In this document: piece by piece, positions 24,527 to 33,282 of the stretch | Position numbering within the stretch: the first letter of the stretch is position 1 | Layout: each line of letters starts with the position of its first letter | DNA from: Amycolatopsis azurea DSM 43854 | GTDB taxonomy: Bacteria; Actinomycetota; Actinomycetes; Mycobacteriales; Pseudonocardiaceae | Assembly: GCF_001995215.1 (NCBI RefSeq) | Contig: NZ_MUXN01000008.1 | Location: 186,752-250,751 of the forward strand | Length of the DNA stretch: 64,000 nt | Reading direction: 5' to 3' | The notes under the pieces: generated by a model | The model's input: the letters and a program-made list of their open reading frames with translations, nothing else | Told to the model about the DNA's origin: nothing | Database searches by the model: none | Made by a program: the position numbers and the translations under genes

Positions 24527-25711
24527 GTGGACAAACGAACCGGTCTTCCGATCGTGGGCATGGTGGGCGGCGGACAGCTGGCCAGGATGACCCACCAGGC
24601 GGCGATCTCCCTCGGCCAGTCCCTGCGCGTGCTCGCCGCCGGGGAGAACGAATCCGCCGGCCTCGTCGCGGGCGAGGTCGTGCACGGGCACCACACCGAC
24701 CTCGAAGCGCTGCGCTCGTTCGCCGCCGGGGTCGACGTGCTGACCTTCGACCACGAGCACGTCCCGGGCGAGCACCTGCTGACGCTCGCGATGGAAGGCG
24801 TCACCATCCGGCCCGATCCGGCCGCGTTGTCGATGGCGCAGAACAAGCTCGTCATGCGCGAGATGATGGCCGGACTCGAGATCCCCGGCCCCGACTTCGC
24901 CGAAGTGTCCTCTGTGGACGATGTGATCGCCTTCGGTGACAAGCACTCCTGGCCGGTGGTGCTCAAGGCGGCGCAGGGCGGCTACGACGGCCGCGGCGTC
25001 TGGATGCTCGACACCGCGCGGCACGCGCGCGAGACCGTCCCCGAACTCCTCGACGCCGGAACCCCCTTGCTGGTCGAGGAAAAGGTCGTCATGCGGCGCG
25101 AACTGTCCGCGCTGGTGGCCCGGTCCCCGTTCGGGCAGGGCGCGGCGTGGCCGGTCGTGGAGACCGTGCAGTCCGGCGGGATCAACACCGAGGTGCTCGC
25201 TCCGGCGCCGGGGCTGAGCGTCCAGCGCACGCAGGAGGCGCAGGACCTCGCGCTGCGGATCGCCGCGACGTTGAACGTGACCGGGCTGCTCGCCGTCGAG
25301 CTGTTCGAGACCGACGAAGGCCTGCTGGTCAACGAACTCGCGATGCGCCCGCACAACTCGGGACACTGGACGCAGGACGGCTCGCGGACGTCGCAGTTCG
25401 AGCAGCACCTGCGCGCGGTGCTCGACTACCCGCTCGGGCTGACCGATCTGATCGCCCCCGCCTGCGTGATGGCGAACGTCCTCGGCGCCCCCGAGACCCC
25501 GGAGATGGGTCCGGACGAGCGGCTGCACCACCTTTTCGCGCGGTACCCGGACATCCGCGTCCACCTGTACGGCAAGGGAGAACGTCCCGGTCGCAAACTC
25601 GGCCACGTCAACCTCGTGGGCGAACGCATGGAGGAGCTGCGCGACCGCGCGCTGCTCGCCGCGCACTGGCTTTCCCACGCCGTCTGGCTCGACGGCTACG
25701 AGATCCACTAG
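24527..25711 (+). CDS. purK: N5-carboxyaminoimidazole ribonucleotide synthase
   Basis: About 394 residues of an ATP-grasp enzyme that carboxylates AIR in purine synthesis. Marks: PIVGMVGGGQLARMTHQAA at the start, WPVVLKAAQGGYDGRGVW (ATP-grasp glycine loop), LLVEEKVVM, VELFETDEGLLVNELAMRPHNSGHWT (metal/substrate). I used GTG 24527, since the family begins just before GMVGGGQL; GTG 24494 is the alternative. purE follows after 182 bp. The mycobacterial order purK-purE is kept. Confidence 0.95.
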   Translation: MDKRTGLPIVGMVGGGQLARMTHQAAISLGQSLRVLAAGENESAGLVAGEVVHGHHTDLEALRSFAAGVDVLTFDHEHVPGEHLLTLAMEGVTIRPDPAALSMAQNKLVMREMMAGLEIPGPDFAEVSSVDDVIAFGDKHSWPVVLKAAQGGYDGRGVWMLDTARHARETVPELLDAGTPLLVEEKVVMRRELSALVARSPFGQGAAWPVVETVQSGGINTEVLAPAPGLSVQRTQEAQDLALRIAATLNVTGLLAVELFETDEGLLVNELAMRPHNSGHWTQDGSRTSQFEQHLRAVLDYPLGLTDLIAPACVMANVLGAPETPEMGPDERLHHLFARYPDIRVHLYGKGERPGRKLGHVNLVGERMEELRDRALLAAHWLSHAVWLDGYEIH

Positions 25712-25893
25712 CCGCCTGTGGGCGGAGCTGAGTTTTCCAGGAGAAGTGACCGCAAGTGTGAACCCGCCCGGCCGAAGGCCCCGCTATCGCGGTGGCAGGG
25801 CGCCCTGTCGCCGATCGCGACTTGGACGACCAGTAGCGTCCTGCCGACGTCGATCGCGGTCGCGGGTTCACCAGCAGATATAGGAGTGTGAGA

Positions 25894-26391
25894 ATGTCGC
25901 CGCAGGTTGGCCTGATCATGGGCAGCGATTCGGACTGGCCGACGATGGAAGCGGCCGGGCAGGCCCTGGCCGAGTTCGGCGTCGAATACGAGGTCGGCGT
26001 CTACTCGGCACACCGCACTCCGCAGCGGATGCTCGACTACGCGACTTCGGCCGCTTCGCGTGGCGTGCGCGCGATCATCGCGGGTGCCGGCGGCGCCGCG
26101 CACCTGCCGGGCATGGTCGCGTCGGCGACGGTGCTGCCGGTGATCGGGGTGCCGGTGCCGCTCAAGTACCTCGACGGCATGGACTCGCTGCTCTCGATCG
26201 TGCAGATGCCCGCCGGTGTCCCGGTCGCGACGGTTTCCGTCGGCGGGGCACGGAACGCCGGACTGCTCGCGGTCCGCATCCTCGCCGCGTCCGACGAAGG
26301 CCTCCAGACGAAGATGGCCCAGTTCCAGGCGGATCTGGAGCAACTCGTGCTCGACAAGGACGCCGCCCTGCGCAAACGCGTCGAATGCTGA
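25894..26391 (+). CDS. purE: N5-carboxyaminoimidazole ribonucleotide mutase
   Basis: A 165-residue class I PurE that converts N5-CAIR to CAIR. Signature motifs: [16 protein letters not shown] (substrate phosphate loop), [14 protein letters not shown] with the catalytic His, and [14 protein letters not shown] 25894 was chosen because AGGAG lies 7 nt upstream. It works directly after purK. The gap between the two genes holds no recognisable gene. Confidence 0.96.
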   Translation: MSPQVGLIMGSDSDWPTMEAAGQALAEFGVEYEVGVYSAHRTPQRMLDYATSAASRGVRAIIAGAGGAAHLPGMVASATVLPVIGVPVPLKYLDGMDSLLSIVQMPAGVPVATVSVGGARNAGLLAVRILAASDEGLQTKMAQFQADLEQLVLDKDAALRKRVEC

Positions 26392-26455
26392 CGCGTTTCG
26401 TCCTCTGAATGCGGTAGTTCGCCAGCGAACCACCGCATCCAGAGGACGAAACGCG
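26392..26455. terminator. 64-bp near-perfect palindrome between purE and the acyl-CoA ligase
   Basis: Outer arms 26392-26415 and 26432-26455 match with one mismatch (CGCGTTTCGTCCTCTG...), and an inner GTTCGC/GCGAAC continues the pairing almost to the centre. Starting immediately after the purE stop and ending 5 bases before the converging ligase stop, it is well placed to end both transcripts. Confidence 0.75.
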
Positions 26456-26460
26456 GGAGA

Positions 26461-28110
26461 TCACTCGGCGAGTTGCTTCCGCAGTTCCCGTTTCAGCACC
26501 TTCCCGGCGGCCGACACCGGGATCTGGTCGACGAAGTGGATCGCCCGCAGCCGTTTGTACGGCAGGACACGGGCGCCGACGGCCTCCAGGAGCTGTTCGG
26601 CGGTGACGTTCTCGTCGCTGCGGACCACGAACGCGACCGGCAGCTCGCCGACCTCGGTGTCCGGTTTGCCGACGACGGCCGCCGCGGTGACGCCGGGCAG
26701 GGTGATCAGCAGCTCTTCGAGTTCGCGCGGGAAGACGTTGTATCCCTTGTACAGCAACATATCCTTCTTGCGGTCCACAATAGACAGATAGCCGTCCTCG
26801 TCAAGGAGGCCGATGTCGCCGGTGTGCAGCCAGCCGTCGACGAGCGCGGACGCGGTTTCCTCAGGGCGGTTGCGATAACCGGTCATCACCTGCGGGCCGC
26901 GCAGGCACACCTCGCCGCTTTCTCCAGCGGGTAAAGGATCTTCGCCGCCTTCGGCCGAGACGATCTTGATCTCGGTGTCGGGCAGCGGCAGGCCGACCGA
27001 ACCGACCTTCCGGACGGCGGAGCGATAGGACGGCGCGATGACGGCGCCCATGGTGACCTCGGTGAGGCCGTAACCCTCGATGATGAGCACGCCGGGGAAG
27101 CGGTTCTGCAGGGCGCGGATCATCTCGTGGTTCATCGGCGCCGCCCCGGAACCGATGGTCAGTACCGAAGACAGGTCGGCTGTGTGAAACTCGGGGCAGG
27201 CGAGCAGCGCCGCGAACAGCGCGGGCGCGCCGCCGATGGTGGTGACCCGCAGCAGTTCGGCGTCGGCGACGTACGCGGCCGGGTCGAAGCGGTCGTGCAG
27301 GACGATGGTGCCGCCGTCGAGCAGCGGCACGTTGAGCGCGGCGATGGTCCCCATCGCGTGGAACCACGGCGTCAGGTTGAGGGCGATCCCGGTGCCGATC
27401 CGGGACGGCCATTCCTCCGGGCCGCCGAATTGCTCGACGATCACCTCGCCCGAGGCGTCGACGGCGGGGACGGCGCCCAGCCGGTAGCAGGAACTTTGCA
27501 GGCTGTTGACCACGACGTTCCGGTGCGGCAGGCAGACGCCCTTCGATCGTCCGGTGGTGCCGCCGGTGTACGCCAGATGGGCGAGGTCGCGATAGATGTC
27601 GATCTCCACGTCCGGCCGCTCATCGGAGTGACCGGAGTAGAACTCCGTGAACTCGACCTCTCCCTCGGCGAGGCCGTCCGGCGGGTGAACGACGATGCTC
27701 AGCCGCACCGACGTCCGATCACGGACTGAAGCCAGCACGCGCGCGACCGGCCCGACGGTGACGGCGGCGACCGCCCCGGCGTCGGCCAGCTGGAAGGCGA
27801 GGTCGTCCGGCGGGAGCAGGGGATTCGCCGGGCTGAAGGTGGCCCCGGCGAGCAGCGTGCCGTAGTACGCGATCGGGTACGCCAGGCAGTTCGGCAGGTG
27901 GAGCGCCACGACGTCGCCCCGGCCGATGCCCTCGGCACGCAGGGCGTTCGCGAACCGGCAGGCCGCGCTGTACGTCTCGGAGAAGGTAAGGCTCCGGTCT
28001 CCGTGGGCGAAGGCCGTACGTGAGCCCCAGCGTGCAGCGGCTCCGGCCAGTACCGAGCCGACGGGGACTTCGGGGTAGTCGAGCGACCGGGGGAACGGGG
28101 TGAGCTGCAT
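26461..28110 (-). CDS. AMP-forming acyl-CoA/4-coumarate-CoA-ligase-like enzyme
   Basis: A 549-residue adenylate-forming enzyme. Motifs in order: AYTGGTTGRSKGVCL (P-loop-like A3), WFHAMGTIAALNVPL, IEGYGLTEVTMG (A5), WLHTGDIGLLDEDGYLSIVDRKKDMLLYKGYNVFPRELE (A7-A8, read in parts) and the C-terminal SAAGKVLKRELR with the catalytic Lys. It activates a carboxylic acid to an acyl-CoA. The acyl-CoA dehydrogenase gene diverges from it 114 bp away, so fatty or aryl acid breakdown is likely. Chain preference cannot be told. ATG 28110 used. Confidence 0.9.
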   Translation of the reverse strand: MQLTPFPRSLDYPEVPVGSVLAGAAARWGSRTAFAHGDRSLTFSETYSAACRFANALRAEGIGRGDVVALHLPNCLAYPIAYYGTLLAGATFSPANPLLPPDDLAFQLADAGAVAAVTVGPVARVLASVRDRTSVRLSIVVHPPDGLAEGEVEFTEFYSGHSDERPDVEIDIYRDLAHLAYTGGTTGRSKGVCLPHRNVVVNSLQSSCYRLGAVPAVDASGEVIVEQFGGPEEWPSRIGTGIALNLTPWFHAMGTIAALNVPLLDGGTIVLHDRFDPAAYVADAELLRVTTIGGAPALFAALLACPEFHTADLSSVLTIGSGAAPMNHEMIRALQNRFPGVLIIEGYGLTEVTMGAVIAPSYRSAVRKVGSVGLPLPDTEIKIVSAEGGEDPLPAGESGEVCLRGPQVMTGYRNRPEETASALVDGWLHTGDIGLLDEDGYLSIVDRKKDMLLYKGYNVFPRELEELLITLPGVTAAAVVGKPDTEVGELPVAFVVRSDENVTAEQLLEAVGARVLPYKRLRAIHFVDQIPVSAAGKVLKRELRKQLAE

Positions 28111-28224
28111 CACCCGAACGTACGGACTTTGCGGTCAAAGACACAAGCGCTCGCGATGTCGCAGAATGTGAACGAGCGCTAACATCGGACAAACTCCCAA
28201 ACGCGGTTAGAAGAGGTGACGAAG

Positions 28225-29388
28225 GTGTCTGACGGCCCGGGTCTGTACCAGCTTGCCGAGGAGCACGAGGAGCTGCGGGCCGCGGTGCGTGCCCTCGCGG
28301 AGAAGGAGATCGAGCCCTACGCGGCCGAGGTCGACGAGGACGAGCGCTACCCGATCGAGGCGTACAACGCGCTGGTCAAGTCGGGTTTCAACGCCGTCCA
28401 CATCGACGAGGCCTACGACGGCCAGGGCGCGGACGCCATCGCCGCCTGCATCGTCATCGAAGAGGTCGCGCGTGTCGACGCGTCGGCGTCCTTGATCCCG
28501 GCGGTGAACAAGCTGGGTACGGTGCCGATCATCCTTTCGGCGTCGGAAGACCTCAAGAAGCTCGTGCTGCCTTCGATCGCCTCCGGTGAGACCTCGGCGT
28601 CCTACGCGCTTTCGGAGCGCGAAGCCGGCTCGGACACCGCCTCGATGCGCACCCGCGCGAAGCTCGACGGCGACCACTGGGTGCTGAACGGCACCAAGTG
28701 CTGGATCACCAACGCGGGTGAATCGTCCTGGTACACCGTGATGGCGGTGACCGACCCCGAGGCCGAGAAGAAGGCCAACGGCATCTCCGCGTTCGTCGTG
28801 CACAAGGACGACCCCGGCTTCACCGTCGGCTCGAAGGAGCGGAAGCTCGGCATCAAGGGCTCGCCGACCCGCGAGATCCACTTCGAGAACTGCACCATCC
28901 CGGCCGACCGCATCATCGGTGAGCCCGGCACCGGCCTGAAGACCGCGCTGCGCACCCTCGACCACACCCGCCCGACCATCGGCGCGCAGGCGCTGGGCAT
29001 CGCGCAGGGCGCGCTCGACGCGTCCATCGCGTACGTCAAGGAGCGCAAGCAGTTCGGCAAGTCGATCTCGGAGTTCCAGGGCGTCCAGTTCATGCTGGCC
29101 GACATGGGTATCAAGATCGAAGCCGCCCGGAACCTCGTCTACGCCTCCGCCGCGGCGACCGAGCGTGGCGACAAGCGCGGCGGCTACATGGCCGCGGCCG
29201 CGAAGGCGTACGCGTCGGACATCGCGATGTCGGTGACCACCGACGCCGTCCAGCTGTTCGGCGGCGCGGGCTACACGCGCGACTTCCCAGTGGAGCGCAT
29301 GATGCGCGACGCGAAGATCACGCAGATCTACGAAGGCACCAACCAGATCCAGCGCATGGTCATGGCCCGCGCCCTACTCAAGGGCTGA
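28225..29388 (+). CDS. Acyl-CoA dehydrogenase (FadE25-like)
   Basis: About 387 residues with the whole acyl-CoA dehydrogenase fold. Marks: ALSEREAGSDTASMRTRA and CWITNAGESSWY (FAD loop), KERKLGIKGSPTREIHFENC, ERKQFGKSISEFQGVQFMLADM and the C-terminal FGGAGYTRDFPVERMMRDAKI with the catalytic base following in YEGTNQIQRMV. GTG 28225 was chosen for the AGAAGAGG 8 nt upstream; GTG 28216 is in frame. Its place after purE matches mycobacterial fadE25. It would do the first oxidation of beta-oxidation in the cytosol. Confidence 0.94.
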   Translation: MSDGPGLYQLAEEHEELRAAVRALAEKEIEPYAAEVDEDERYPIEAYNALVKSGFNAVHIDEAYDGQGADAIAACIVIEEVARVDASASLIPAVNKLGTVPIILSASEDLKKLVLPSIASGETSASYALSEREAGSDTASMRTRAKLDGDHWVLNGTKCWITNAGESSWYTVMAVTDPEAEKKANGISAFVVHKDDPGFTVGSKERKLGIKGSPTREIHFENCTIPADRIIGEPGTGLKTALRTLDHTRPTIGAQALGIAQGALDASIAYVKERKQFGKSISEFQGVQFMLADMGIKIEAARNLVYASAAATERGDKRGGYMAAAAKAYASDIAMSVTTDAVQLFGGAGYTRDFPVERMMRDAKITQIYEGTNQIQRMVMARALLKG

Positions 29389-29399
29389 GTCCGCTCCAA

Positions 29400-29454
29400 G
29401 TACATGAAGGCCCCCTTCCTTGCGTCTAGCGCAAGGAAGGGGGCCTTCATGTAC
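29400..29454. repeat. Perfect 25-bp inverted repeat bounded by GTACATGAAGG
   Basis: Arms 29400-29424 and 29430-29454 pair perfectly around a 5-nt loop, 12 bases after the acyl-CoA dehydrogenase stop. Same ends as the elements at 14737 and 48147. Its position would suit a terminator. Confidence 0.88.
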
Positions 29455-29463
29455 ATAGAGCCT

Positions 29464-29553
29464 GCGCAAGTAGGTGACGAATTGCGGGCTGCTGTCGCGA
29501 GTTCGCCGCTTGGCGCCAGACCGTCGCGCAACCAGGTGATGAATCGCGCGTGT
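29464..29553. repeat. Relics of the AAGTAGGTGAC repeat
   Basis: A 22-bp stretch at 29467-29488 differs by one base from 36899-36920 (the right arm of the repeat after rmlD). A weaker direct copy (GCGCAACCAGGTGATGAATC) follows at about 29527. No inverted partner is present here. Confidence 0.6.
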
Positions 29554-29623
29554 GAGGTCGGGCGTCGGTGAGATGCTTCACGGAAGTACGGCGATCATGG
29601 GCCGCCGGTGTCACTCTCGAAGG

Positions 29624-30052
29624 ATGTTCTGGTTCGCTCCGGTGTCGTGGACACCGCACGACGAGGCCGAGCTGATCGCCGGCTGGCGGTTGTGGCTCGA
29701 GCTCGGGGATCGCACGTGGCCGTCCGCCGCGTGGGACGGGACGGCGGCCGACGTCGTCAAGCCGCTGCGTGAGCTGGTCGCGGCTTGCGACGAGATCGAG
29801 ACGGGCTACCGCGACGCCGTCGACGAACCATCGGACGAGTTCATCCGGATCATCCAGTTCCTCGTGTGGACGGTCAGCACGGTGATCGAGCTGTGGGCCG
29901 ACGACGAGGTGCCGCTCGACGCCGAGCGGATCGCGTTGCTGCACGCGGATCTGGCCGGGTTCGCCGAGCAGGCCGAGCGGGTGCTCGAACTGCTCGCCGT
30001 CAGTGGGGGCTGGACGGGCCTCGCCGGGGAGCGTCGACGGACGGATCGTTGA
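29624..30052 (+). CDS. Uncharacterised small protein
   Basis: About 142 residues from ATG 29624 (MFWFAPVSWTPHDEAELIAG); family not recognised. It is helical and acidic with no signal peptide; a hydrophobic stretch IIQFLVWTVSTVIELW could be a buried helix. GAAGG precedes the start but with short spacing. The 3' end overlaps the convergent gene by 53 bp, so one of the two starts or ends may be imprecise. Codon use is normal for the window. Confidence 0.6.
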   Translation: MFWFAPVSWTPHDEAELIAGWRLWLELGDRTWPSAAWDGTAADVVKPLRELVAACDEIETGYRDAVDEPSDEFIRIIQFLVWTVSTVIELWADDEVPLDAERIALLHADLAGFAEQAERVLELLAVSGGWTGLAGERRRTDR

Positions 30053-30455
30053 GCGAATCCGGTTTGTCGACCCACGCGAACCGCGAGCCCGCCAGATGAT
30101 CGTCCAGCGGACGGTCCAAGGAGAGCAGGGTCACCGGAGCGCCGAACGGATCTTCGCCGGGAGCGATCTCGTAGCCGACCTCGATCACGGACTCTTCCGG
30201 CTCGTCCGATTCGACGTCGTGTCGTGTGACGCCGTCTTCGACCGACCACGTGCCGTTGACGGTGCGATGGAATTTCAGGGCCAGCGCGCCCGGGGCGAAC
30301 GCCGCCCATGTGTAGCGCGACACCGTGAATTCGGTGCTCCAGCTCGACCAGTAGAGCCATCCCGAGCCGTCACCGCGGAACGCCAGTTCGGCTGATTCCA
30401 CATCGCTCGGGTACAGCATGCGGTCCGACCAGAGGCCGATCAGACGTTCATCCAT
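30000..30455 (-). CDS. Uncharacterised protein
   Basis: About 151 residues from ATG 30455 (MDERLIGLWSDRMLYPSDVE); not assigned. Beta-rich and acidic, with repeated aromatic residues (GSGWLYWSSWSTEFTVSRYTW), which looks like a lipocalin-like or similar small barrel. No signal peptide or membrane segment. Converges with and overlaps the previous gene. Confidence 0.65.
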   Translation of the reverse strand: MDERLIGLWSDRMLYPSDVESAELAFRGDGSGWLYWSSWSTEFTVSRYTWAAFAPGALALKFHRTVNGTWSVEDGVTRHDVESDEPEESVIEVGYEIAPGEDPFGAPVTLLSLDRPLDDHLAGSRFAWVDKPDSLNDPSVDAPRRGPSSPH

Positions 30456-30668
30456 CACTCAGGAGATTCTGCCCGCCGAACGCTCGGGGCAAACGGCGCC
30501 GTACGGGGGAATGACGTCCGCGACCTTCCACAGAGGACATGTCCACCGTCCGGGACGGTTCCTGTCGGGTACCTGTCGATCACGCTCCGGAGGTGCCGTT
30601 CGGGGCGCCCGGTGCCTTACCGTGATCCCGGTAAGTTGAATATTCACCGACCAGAAAGCTGATACCCG

Positions 30669-31094
30669 ATGTTCGCTCGTTTCAAGGATGTCGCCCTCCT
30701 GCTGGGCCGGATCGGTGTCGGTGTGGTCTTCCTCGCACACGGCCTGCAGAAGTGGGAAAACGGGATCGACGGCACCGCGAAGTTCTTCGAGCAGACCGGA
30801 ATCCCGCTGCCGACGCTCGCGGCGATCTTCGCGATCGCGGTGGAGATCGTCGGAGCGATCTTGTTCATCATCGGTTTCCTGACGCCGCTCGTGGGCCTCG
30901 GCTTCGTCGTGGTTTCCGTCGGCGCTCTGCTCTCGGTGCACCTCGAAAACGGACTGACCGGTCAGGGCGGTTACGAACTTGTCCTCGTCCTGGCGGTGGC
31001 TGGGCTCGCCATCGGCTTCAACGCCGGCAAACTGTCGCTCGACCACGTGCTCTTCGGACGCAAGCGTGAGGCGAAGCAGCTTCAAGACGCCTGA
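30669..31094 (+). CDS. DoxX-family membrane protein
   Basis: A 141-residue protein with four membrane helices. LLLGRIGVGVVFLAHGLQKW is the standard DoxX start (the first helix with the conserved His-Gly), and EIVGAILFIIGFLTPLVGLG is the second pair of helices. DoxX-like proteins take part in quinone-linked or thiosulfate oxidation and redox stress in some bacteria; here the role is open. Upstream 30459-30668 holds only its presumed promoter. Confidence 0.88.
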   Translation: MFARFKDVALLLGRIGVGVVFLAHGLQKWENGIDGTAKFFEQTGIPLPTLAAIFAIAVEIVGAILFIIGFLTPLVGLGFVVVSVGALLSVHLENGLTGQGGYELVLVLAVAGLAIGFNAGKLSLDHVLFGRKREAKQLQDA

Positions 31095-31109
31095 CCCCGG
31101 ACAGTACGA

Positions 31110-31146
31110 AGGGCCGTTCCTGACGATTTTCGTCAGGAACGGCCCT
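31110..31146. terminator. Bidirectional hairpin between DoxX and TIGR03089 genes
   Basis: AGGGCCGTTCCTGACGA and its exact complement pair around a TTT loop, giving a stem of 17 bp exactly between two converging stops. It is likely to end transcripts from both sides. Confidence 0.8.
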
Positions 31147-31153
31147 CTCATGA

Positions 31154-31870
31154 TCAGGAGGGAAGGTCCGCGGTCGTCCGCTCGGCTTCGCGCCGGGAAG
31201 CGAGTTTGGCCGGATCCGCGTCGGTGACCTGGACCAGATGCGCACCTGCCGCCAGTGGCGTCAGGAAGCCCGACAGGATCCCTTCCTCGCCGGACCATTC
31301 CACTGTGGACAGCACGCGGTCTTCGGCGGAAAGTCCCAAACCGGAAGCGCGGGTGCGGGCTTCGGCGAGCACTTCGTCCACAGTGGACGCACCGAGCGCC
31401 GGAGTGTCCCCGGGAATCGGGAACAGTGGGCTGAACTGGTCACCCGAAAGCCTGGCCTCGGTCAGGTAGTCCAGAGCCCCGTCGGGCACGGAACCGGCGG
31501 GCAGCCCGAGACCCATCGGGTGCAGCGAGACGACGGCCGTCGCGGCCGCCTCGGAAACGCCACCGGGCGCGACGAACGCCACCCGCGCGCCCGCGGTCTC
31601 CGTCACCACCCTGGCGCCGCACCACCACGCGCCCAGCAGGACACCGGCGGTCTGCCAATGCGACGGCAGCACCACGGCGACCTCGTCGCCCGGTTCGACG
31701 TCGAACTCGTCGACCAGCCAGTTCGCCGTCTTGGCGGCCCAGTTCACCGTGGTCGCCACGGACAGTTCGACCCGGCTGCCCTGCTTGTCGTCGTAATGCG
31801 TGATCAGCGGTTTCGCGGGCGACCCGAGCACGGGCCGCAGCAGCAGTTCGGTGAGGCTCACGCCTCCCAC
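31154..31870 (-). CDS. TIGR03089-family protein (AMP-binding-like N-terminal fragment fold)
   Basis: A 238-residue member of the actinobacterial family TIGR03089, which keeps the first half of the acyl-CoA-synthetase fold (FDVEPGDEVAVVLPSHWQTAGVLLGAWWCGARVV) but lacks the ATP-binding A3 loop and the C-terminal lid, so it is not expected to make adenylates. Its placement after an LCP gene matches Mycobacterium tuberculosis. The GTG at 31870 lies 1 base past the LCP stop; GTG 31861 is possible. Function unknown. Confidence 0.85.
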   Translation of the reverse strand: MGGVSLTELLLRPVLGSPAKPLITHYDDKQGSRVELSVATTVNWAAKTANWLVDEFDVEPGDEVAVVLPSHWQTAGVLLGAWWCGARVVTETAGARVAFVAPGGVSEAAATAVVSLHPMGLGLPAGSVPDGALDYLTEARLSGDQFSPLFPIPGDTPALGASTVDEVLAEARTRASGLGLSAEDRVLSTVEWSGEEGILSGFLTPLAAGAHLVQVTDADPAKLASRREAERTTADLPS

Positions 31871-31871
31871 G

Positions 31872-33194
31872 CTAGTTCACGCAGGGAACGCTCGACGCGG
31901 CGAGCAGGGGAGCCGCGCCGGAAGTCCCGCCGCCACCGCCCCGGCCGACCAGCCCGGCGACGAAGGTCCGCACGGCGGCGGGATCGATCTCGACGATGCT
32001 CTGGCCGTCGGCGCTGCGGCCGTTGATGTTCACCACCGGGATGGTCGTGAACGTCAGGTCACCCGACGCGATCCCCCGCGCCTGCTGCGCGAACTCCAGC
32101 AGGTCCAGACCTTCGTCGAGGACTATCGACCGGCGCACGACGTCCATCAGGCCCGTCATCGTCGACGGGCTGGTCAGCGTCCCCGCCGAGAGCACCTGGT
32201 TCAGCGCCGAGGACAGGAACGTCTGCTGGCGCACGATGCGGTCGAGGTCGCCGCGTGGCAGGTTCTTCCGCTGCCGTACGTAGGAAAGCGCCTCGCCGCC
32301 GGAGACGGTCTGTTCGCCGCGCCGGAAGTTCGCGCCGGAATCCTTGTCCTCGGTGGAGTGGTTCAGGCAGACCCGCACGCCGCCCAGCGCCTCGGTCAGC
32401 AGGTAGAACCCGAGCAGGTTGACCTCGGCGTAGTGGTCGATCCGGATCTTCGTCAGGTCCTGAACGGTCTGGACCAGTGCCTTGCGGCCTTCCTGATCCG
32501 AATCGCGCTCGAGCTTCGCCTGGTCGCGCTCGCCTCGGTGCGCGTTCGCGTAGTTGGCCTTCGCGACGCCGTACGCCGAATTGATCTTGTTCGGGCCGCG
32601 GCCGGGGATGTCGGTCCAGGTGTCGCGCGGGATCGAGACGCCCGACGGTTTCCCGCCGTTCTTCGGGATGCGCAGGATGATGATGGTGTCGGTGTTGACG
32701 CCCGCCTTCTCCTCGGTGCGCAGCTCCTTGAGCACCTTGAGCGGCAGCGGATTGCCCTGCGCGTCGGTCCGCGCGTCGCTGCCGACCAGGAGGATGTCGT
32801 TCGCGCCGTCGTCGGCGGGCGGCGCGGCGGGATCGTCGGCCCTGCTCAGCGCGTTCGTCGTGGGGACGTTGGTCTGCAACCGGTCCTTGGTTACGTACGC
32901 GTAGCCCGTCGTGCCGAGGGCGAGCAGCGACACGAGGCCTAGCGCGATCCGGCGGGTGTACCGGCCGGCGCGGCGCAGCGGGCGCTCGGGTACGTCGAGC
33001 ACACCCGAAACCGGTTCGTCTTCGTCCTCGGGCGGCGTCGACGGCTGGGGGAGCGGGTTCCGCGGGTACGGCGTCGGGACGAACCGCGGCTCTTCGTCAC
33101 TCTCGGTGTCCGAAGTGGTGGCCTCTTCCGGCTGCGGATCCGCGGCGTCCAACTGTTCGGATTGTTCGTTGGCGGCTTTGTCCTCGCCATCCAT
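31872..33194 (-). CDS. LytR-CpsA-Psr (LCP) cell-wall polymer ligase
   Basis: A 440-residue protein: acidic cytoplasmic tail (1-75), one membrane helix (about 83-105), then the LCP domain. Marks: DILLVGSDARTDAQGN, NTDTIIILRIPKNGGKPSGVSIPRDTW, KINSAYG, VNLLGFYLLTEALGGVRVCLN and YVRQRKNLPRGDLDRIVRQQ. LCP proteins transfer lipid-linked glycopolymers to peptidoglycan outside the membrane. It lacks the LytR_C domain of its neighbour, but both end in the same VPCVN, a sign of shared origin. Its place between TIGR03089 and the rml genes matches cpsA of mycobacteria. Confidence 0.93.
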   Translation of the reverse strand: MDGEDKAANEQSEQLDAADPQPEEATTSDTESDEEPRFVPTPYPRNPLPQPSTPPEDEDEPVSGVLDVPERPLRRAGRYTRRIALGLVSLLALGTTGYAYVTKDRLQTNVPTTNALSRADDPAAPPADDGANDILLVGSDARTDAQGNPLPLKVLKELRTEEKAGVNTDTIIILRIPKNGGKPSGVSIPRDTWTDIPGRGPNKINSAYGVAKANYANAHRGERDQAKLERDSDQEGRKALVQTVQDLTKIRIDHYAEVNLLGFYLLTEALGGVRVCLNHSTEDKDSGANFRRGEQTVSGGEALSYVRQRKNLPRGDLDRIVRQQTFLSSALNQVLSAGTLTSPSTMTGLMDVVRRSIVLDEGLDLLEFAQQARGIASGDLTFTTIPVVNINGRSADGQSIVEIDPAAVRTFVAGLVGRGGGGGTSGAAPLLAASSVPCVN

Positions 33195-33282
33195 CCCTGC
33201 TCACCTCCCTCGCGCTGCCCGTCGGTCCGATCGTAGGAGAAGGCTAGGCCACGGTGAGGTCGGCCACGCTGAGTACCCGGAA

